From: an uncultured Muribaculaceae bacterium
GTDB lineage: Bacteria; Bacteroidota; Bacteroidia; Bacteroidales; Muribaculaceae
DNA length: 64,000 bases
Assembly (NCBI GenBank): GCA_910587075.1
Contig: CAJUKE010000001.1
Location: 62,001 to 126,000, forward strand
Reading direction: 5' to 3'
In this document: piece by piece, positions 60,948 to 64,000 of the stretch
How positions within the stretch are numbered: position 1 is the first letter of the stretch
Layout: each line of letters starts with the position of its first letter
Made by a program: the position numbers and the translations under genes
The notes under the pieces: generated by a model
The model's database searches: none
Told to the model about the DNA's origin: nothing
Seen by the model: only the letters and a program-made list of their open reading frames with translations

Positions 60948-63086
60948 ATGAAAAAAATCAAGATACAGAGCCTGTTGGCCGCAGCACTCATCCTGGGTTC
61001 AGCCCCGGTGATGCTCACCTCGTGCGACGACACGCTCGATATGCCTTCGTACACCGCCGACGACATCGAGTTCGTCTTCAGCGATGTATCCAAAGCGGAA
61101 ATCTTCGTAAAGGGTTGCTACCGCGGCCTGGTGCATGAGGAGCAGTTCCGTATGTACAACACCGGCGACGGTGTTACAGCCGCCGCCGAGGATGCCTATG
61201 CCGGCTCGAAGTTCTTCATCTCCAACTTCTATTACAACCCCACCCAGGGCCCGTACACCCTCAGCACCTCCTACAGCGAGAACTACCGCATAATCGAGGC
61301 GTGCAACGTAGGTCTGAAGAACATCGCCGCCCTCGACGAGTCGAAGAAGCGCGACCAGCTGATGGCCGAGCTCTACACCATCCGCGCCTTCTGCTACCAC
61401 AACCTGATCCGCTTCTACGGCGACGTTCCCGCCAAGTGGGATCCCGACCTCGACAAGGATATCACCGACCCCTCGGTGCTCTACCCCTCGCGTACCAGCC
61501 GCGACGTGATCTATGACCACATCATCAAGGACATCACCGATCACGTTGACGCGCTCCCCTGGTTCTCGGAAGCCGACTACGCAACCCCCGAGCGCTTCAC
61601 CAAGCAGGGCGCCCTCGGCATCCTGGCCCGCATCTGCCTCCACGCCGGTGGCTACTCGCTCCGCTGGGACCTCAAGACCTTCTCGCCCGCGTCGCTCCAG
61701 ATGGCCCGCCGCGACGATGCCAACCGAGTGAAAGAACTCTACCAGATCGCCGACGACGCCCTCAGGCGCATCATCTTTGAGCGCAACGAGAACGACCTCG
61801 TTCAGGCCGGCAACGGCATGAGCGGTTACCAGAACCTCTTCTACAACTATTGCCAGCGCAACTTCGGCGTAACCTCGACCGAGTTCCTGTTCCATACCGC
61901 CAACCTCGGCACCAGCACGAACTCCAACTTCGGCGTTTACGTTGGCCAGCCCGGCAGCACCGGCGGTGTTTACGGCCAGCGCAAAACCCTCCAGTTCAAG
62001 CTCCCGACCTACTACCTCTCGTTTGACCCCGCCGACACCCGTCGCGACGTGGCCTGCACCAACTATACCGTAACTTACCTCGACAAGATGGACGGCGGCA
62101 CCTACACCAACATTGGTACCGGCTACTCATCGGTTCAGTCAGGCAAGTTCCGCATCCAGTGGTGCACAGCTCCCGCCGAGGCCGCCAAGCGCAACGTCGA
62201 CATACCCATTCTTCGCTTCGCCGACGTGCTCCTGATGTTCGCTGAAACTCAGAACTTCCTCAACAATGGTCCCACAGGTGATGCCATCGCCGCCCTGCAG
62301 CGCGTACGCGACCGCGCCGGTGTAGGACACCTCCCCATCCCTGAAGGCCAGGACGAGTTCCAGAAGGCAATCATGCAGGAACGCCAGTGGGAGCTCTCCG
62401 ACGAGATGACCCTCCGCACCGACCTTATCCGCATGGACCTTCTCGACTACCAGGTACACAAGACCCAGGACGAGCTGATCGCGCTCTCCGACCACACCGG
62501 CAAGTTTGCCAACGTTCCCCGCGTGCGCCTCTACCCAATAACCATCGACGCGCAGGAATACGGCAACAAGTTCCTCACGATGAATTACATCGAGATTACC
62601 GATGCCAATGAGCTCGCCCTGATTCAGGCCGCAGAACCCTTCTACACCCCTGCGGAAGGTGAGACACTCACACCCCGTCAGCTGAACCAGAAGAACTACG
62701 AGGCCCGCCAGGCTCACCTCGCGGTTGTAAAAACGATTCTTGGCAACCATGGCATAGCGAATTCCGACACTGACACCAAGTGGTACGCCACCCGTATGTT
62801 CGAAGCCTGGAACAGCGCTTACAACAAGGGCTCTCGCCAGGCAGCAGGCTACAGCGCCGACGCAATCTCGGTTATCGGCGTAGGTTCCTCGATGTATACC
62901 CAGGCCACCGGTCGCGAGGAGAACAACTCCGATCCCGGCACTTATCCCCGCTGGATCAACGGCGACGACCGCACCTACTACAGCTACCAGCGCAACAAGG
63001 TTGAGCTCCTCCCCTTCGCCAACATCAGCGTAGGGCACCCGCTGGTTGACAACCCCAACTTGAAACAGCACCCCGGCTATAATTGA
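60948..63086 (+). CDS. SusD/RagB-like surface lipoprotein
   Basis: I start it at ATG 60948 (712 residues); an in-frame TTG five codons earlier is unlikely. The lipoprotein signal ends LTSC (Cys26). TPR-type helices (about 100-200: NYRIIEACNVGLKNI, AELYTIRAFCYHNLIRFYGD) and the C-terminal SusD part with ILRFADVLLMFAETQN follow. It caps the SusC barrel and binds the substrate. It lies 43 bases after susC. A REP-like hairpin separates it from the next gene. Confidence 0.95.
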   Translation: MKKIKIQSLLAAALILGSAPVMLTSCDDTLDMPSYTADDIEFVFSDVSKAEIFVKGCYRGLVHEEQFRMYNTGDGVTAAAEDAYAGSKFFISNFYYNPTQGPYTLSTSYSENYRIIEACNVGLKNIAALDESKKRDQLMAELYTIRAFCYHNLIRFYGDVPAKWDPDLDKDITDPSVLYPSRTSRDVIYDHIIKDITDHVDALPWFSEADYATPERFTKQGALGILARICLHAGGYSLRWDLKTFSPASLQMARRDDANRVKELYQIADDALRRIIFERNENDLVQAGNGMSGYQNLFYNYCQRNFGVTSTEFLFHTANLGTSTNSNFGVYVGQPGSTGGVYGQRKTLQFKLPTYYLSFDPADTRRDVACTNYTVTYLDKMDGGTYTNIGTGYSSVQSGKFRIQWCTAPAEAAKRNVDIPILRFADVLLMFAETQNFLNNGPTGDAIAALQRVRDRAGVGHLPIPEGQDEFQKAIMQERQWELSDEMTLRTDLIRMDLLDYQVHKTQDELIALSDHTGKFANVPRVRLYPITIDAQEYGNKFLTMNYIEITDANELALIQAAEPFYTPAEGETLTPRQLNQKNYEARQAHLAVVKTILGNHGIANSDTDTKWYATRMFEAWNSAYNKGSRQAAGYSADAISVIGVGSSMYTQATGREENNSDPGTYPRWINGDDRTYYSYQRNKVELLPFANISVGHPLVDNPNLKQHPGYN

Positions 63087-63099
63087 TAGCACATCTGTA

Positions 63100-63162
63100 G
63101 GGACGCGCCGCGGCGCGACAGCCGAGTGAACCCTCGGAACGCGGCACTCCGCGGCGCGTCCC
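63100..63162 (+). repeat. REP-like palindrome between susD and the next gene
   Basis: GGGACGCGCCGCGG at 63100-63113 pairs exactly with CCGCGGCGCGTCCC at 63149-63162. An inner CCGAG/CTCGG stem lies near 63122-63136. The very GC-rich hairpin without T-run looks like an interspersed intergenic element, and could reduce downstream expression. Confidence 0.7.
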
Positions 63163-63223
63163 CACAAACAACCCCACGACAACCAAACAATCAAATATCT
63201 TTTAACCTTAAAGTTTCACAAAA

Positions 63224-64000
63224 ATGAAGAAATCTTTACTTCTTTCCGCAGCCGCTCTCTGCGCTGCCATGAACGTGAACGCCGAGGAAATCGTTTACGA
63301 TTTCAACCAGGTTGCTCCCCAGTTCGCGATCGACGTTTATCTCCCCGCTGAAGAACCTGACTTCGGTTTCGGTCTGTCCGGCAACATCGACCTCATCGAC
63401 AAGAACGGCGTCGCAGGCCCCAAGTTCATCGAAAACGGTCCCCAGATCGTGAACGCCGACAACACTGTTGACACTTCCATCATGTTCGATATGGAAACCG
63501 GCGAAATGGTTGCCCGCGACAAGGCTGACTTATCCCACTCTTTCATCTACTGGGGTGAAAAGGGCGCTGCCCGCACCCTCATCATGGCCGGCTGGGGTAA
63601 CTACGACGGCGAATGGGGTGAAAAGGACTACCAGGCCGCTACCGAGGAAGACTACATCGGCACCCGCAACGCTATCGCGTTCAACCGTATGAGCCAGGGT
63701 AACCGCGGCTGCCGCGAAGATACCTACTTCCAGGTTCCCGCAGTGCAGGGTCCTTTCACCGCTGACATCTACATCGGCAACGGCGGCGGTACCTACGGCC
63801 CCGAGCTCAAGTGCAAGGTTGTGCCCGTGGTTAACGGCGTTGAACAGGAAGCAACCGTTCTCTCGAAAGAGGACTTCGTAGCAAAGCGCATGTACAAGGT
63901 TACTTACAACTACGACAAGACTGACGCTCCCATCGTACGCTTCGGCTGCGACGGCGCTGAACTCCACATCTACCACATCGTAATCAAGACCGGCGAAGGC
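63224..64000 (+). CDS. Secreted protein of the SusC/D locus, 3' end outside window
   Basis: Reading from ATG 63224 stays open to the window edge (259 residues seen). A signal peptide (about 1-22, cut after NVNA) is followed by a beta-rich segment with EEIVYDFNQVAPQFAID in its first part, SHSFIYWGEKGAARTLIMAG near 105-125 and VRFGCDGAELHIYHIVIKTG near 240-258. The pattern resembles carbohydrate-binding or surface-binding beta-sandwiches, but I cannot name the family. Third position after SusC/D commonly encodes a surface glycan-binding protein; this is inference. Confidence 0.8.
   Translation, partial: MKKSLLLSAAALCAAMNVNAEEIVYDFNQVAPQFAIDVYLPAEEPDFGFGLSGNIDLIDKNGVAGPKFIENGPQIVNADNTVDTSIMFDMETGEMVARDKADLSHSFIYWGEKGAARTLIMAGWGNYDGEWGEKDYQAATEEDYIGTRNAIAFNRMSQGNRGCREDTYFQVPAVQGPFTADIYIGNGGGTYGPELKCKVVPVVNGVEQEATVLSKEDFVAKRMYKVTYNYDKTDAPIVRFGCDGAELHIYHIVIKTGEG

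Overview
The window looks like a chromosomal segment of a GC-rich gut Bacteroidales bacterium, most plausibly of the Muribaculaceae or a near relative. The evidence is the complete Bat (Bacteroides aerotolerance) operon, a SusC/SusD pair, a Rho factor with a very long disordered insert, C10 (streptopain-type) proteases with Bacteroidetes-type C-terminal tails, and repeated promoter elements of the Bacteroidetes form TTTG-N19/20-TAnnTTTG. The family assignment is inference; the order is well supported. No rRNA, tRNA, CRISPR array, transposase, integrase or phage gene was recognised.

Layout. 1-4.1 kb: rubrerythrin (5' end outside the window), thymidine kinase, and rho behind a long cytosine-rich leader. 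4.2-8.5 kb (minus): folP-cdaA, then a C10 protease homologue that has lost all its catalytic residues. 8.7-11.4 kb: a Crp/Fnr regulator, a probable non-coding RNA with its own promoter and terminator, and an OmpA-type porin. 11.5-17.5 kb: an intact C10 protease (minus), then a translationally coupled pair of secreted proteins, the larger with 125-residue tandem repeats. 17.6-20.3 kb: DAHP synthase/chorismate mutase and a two-gene HU operon whose second product is predicted to join an HU domain, a membrane segment and a LysM-like domain. 20.5-29.1 kb: the Bat operon (moxR, DUF58, a DUF4381-like protein, batA-E).

29.3-51 kb is a rhamnose and rhamnogalacturonan (RG) block. The minus-strand rhaB-rhaA-rhaT-rhaD operon takes up and catabolises L-rhamnose. 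Around it lie a GH28-GH105 fusion, a GH105, a GH106 rhamnosidase, two large poorly characterised probable glycosidases, a CE12 acetylesterase and a GH28. Together these could deacetylate RG, cut it, remove unsaturated uronic acids and release rhamnose for the rha pathway. No SusC/D pair or obvious local regulator accompanies this block. A universal stress protein, a small HTH-type protein and a structured intergenic region sit inside it.

51-57.4 kb is housekeeping: tilS, a histidine phosphatase of MINPP type, pheS, nth, a TRIC-family channel and a GtrA protein. 57.5-64 kb is a SusC/SusD locus running off the right edge with an unidentified secreted protein.

The features I find most unusual are: (i) five cytosine-rich tracts almost free of G on the sense strand, one in the rho leader, which could be Rho-utilisation sites; (ii) the catalytically dead, compositionally mosaic C10 homologue; (iii) the HU-membrane-LysM protein; (iv) a probable new small RNA near 9.6-9.8 kb. 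All functional statements come from reading motifs by eye; no searches were run.
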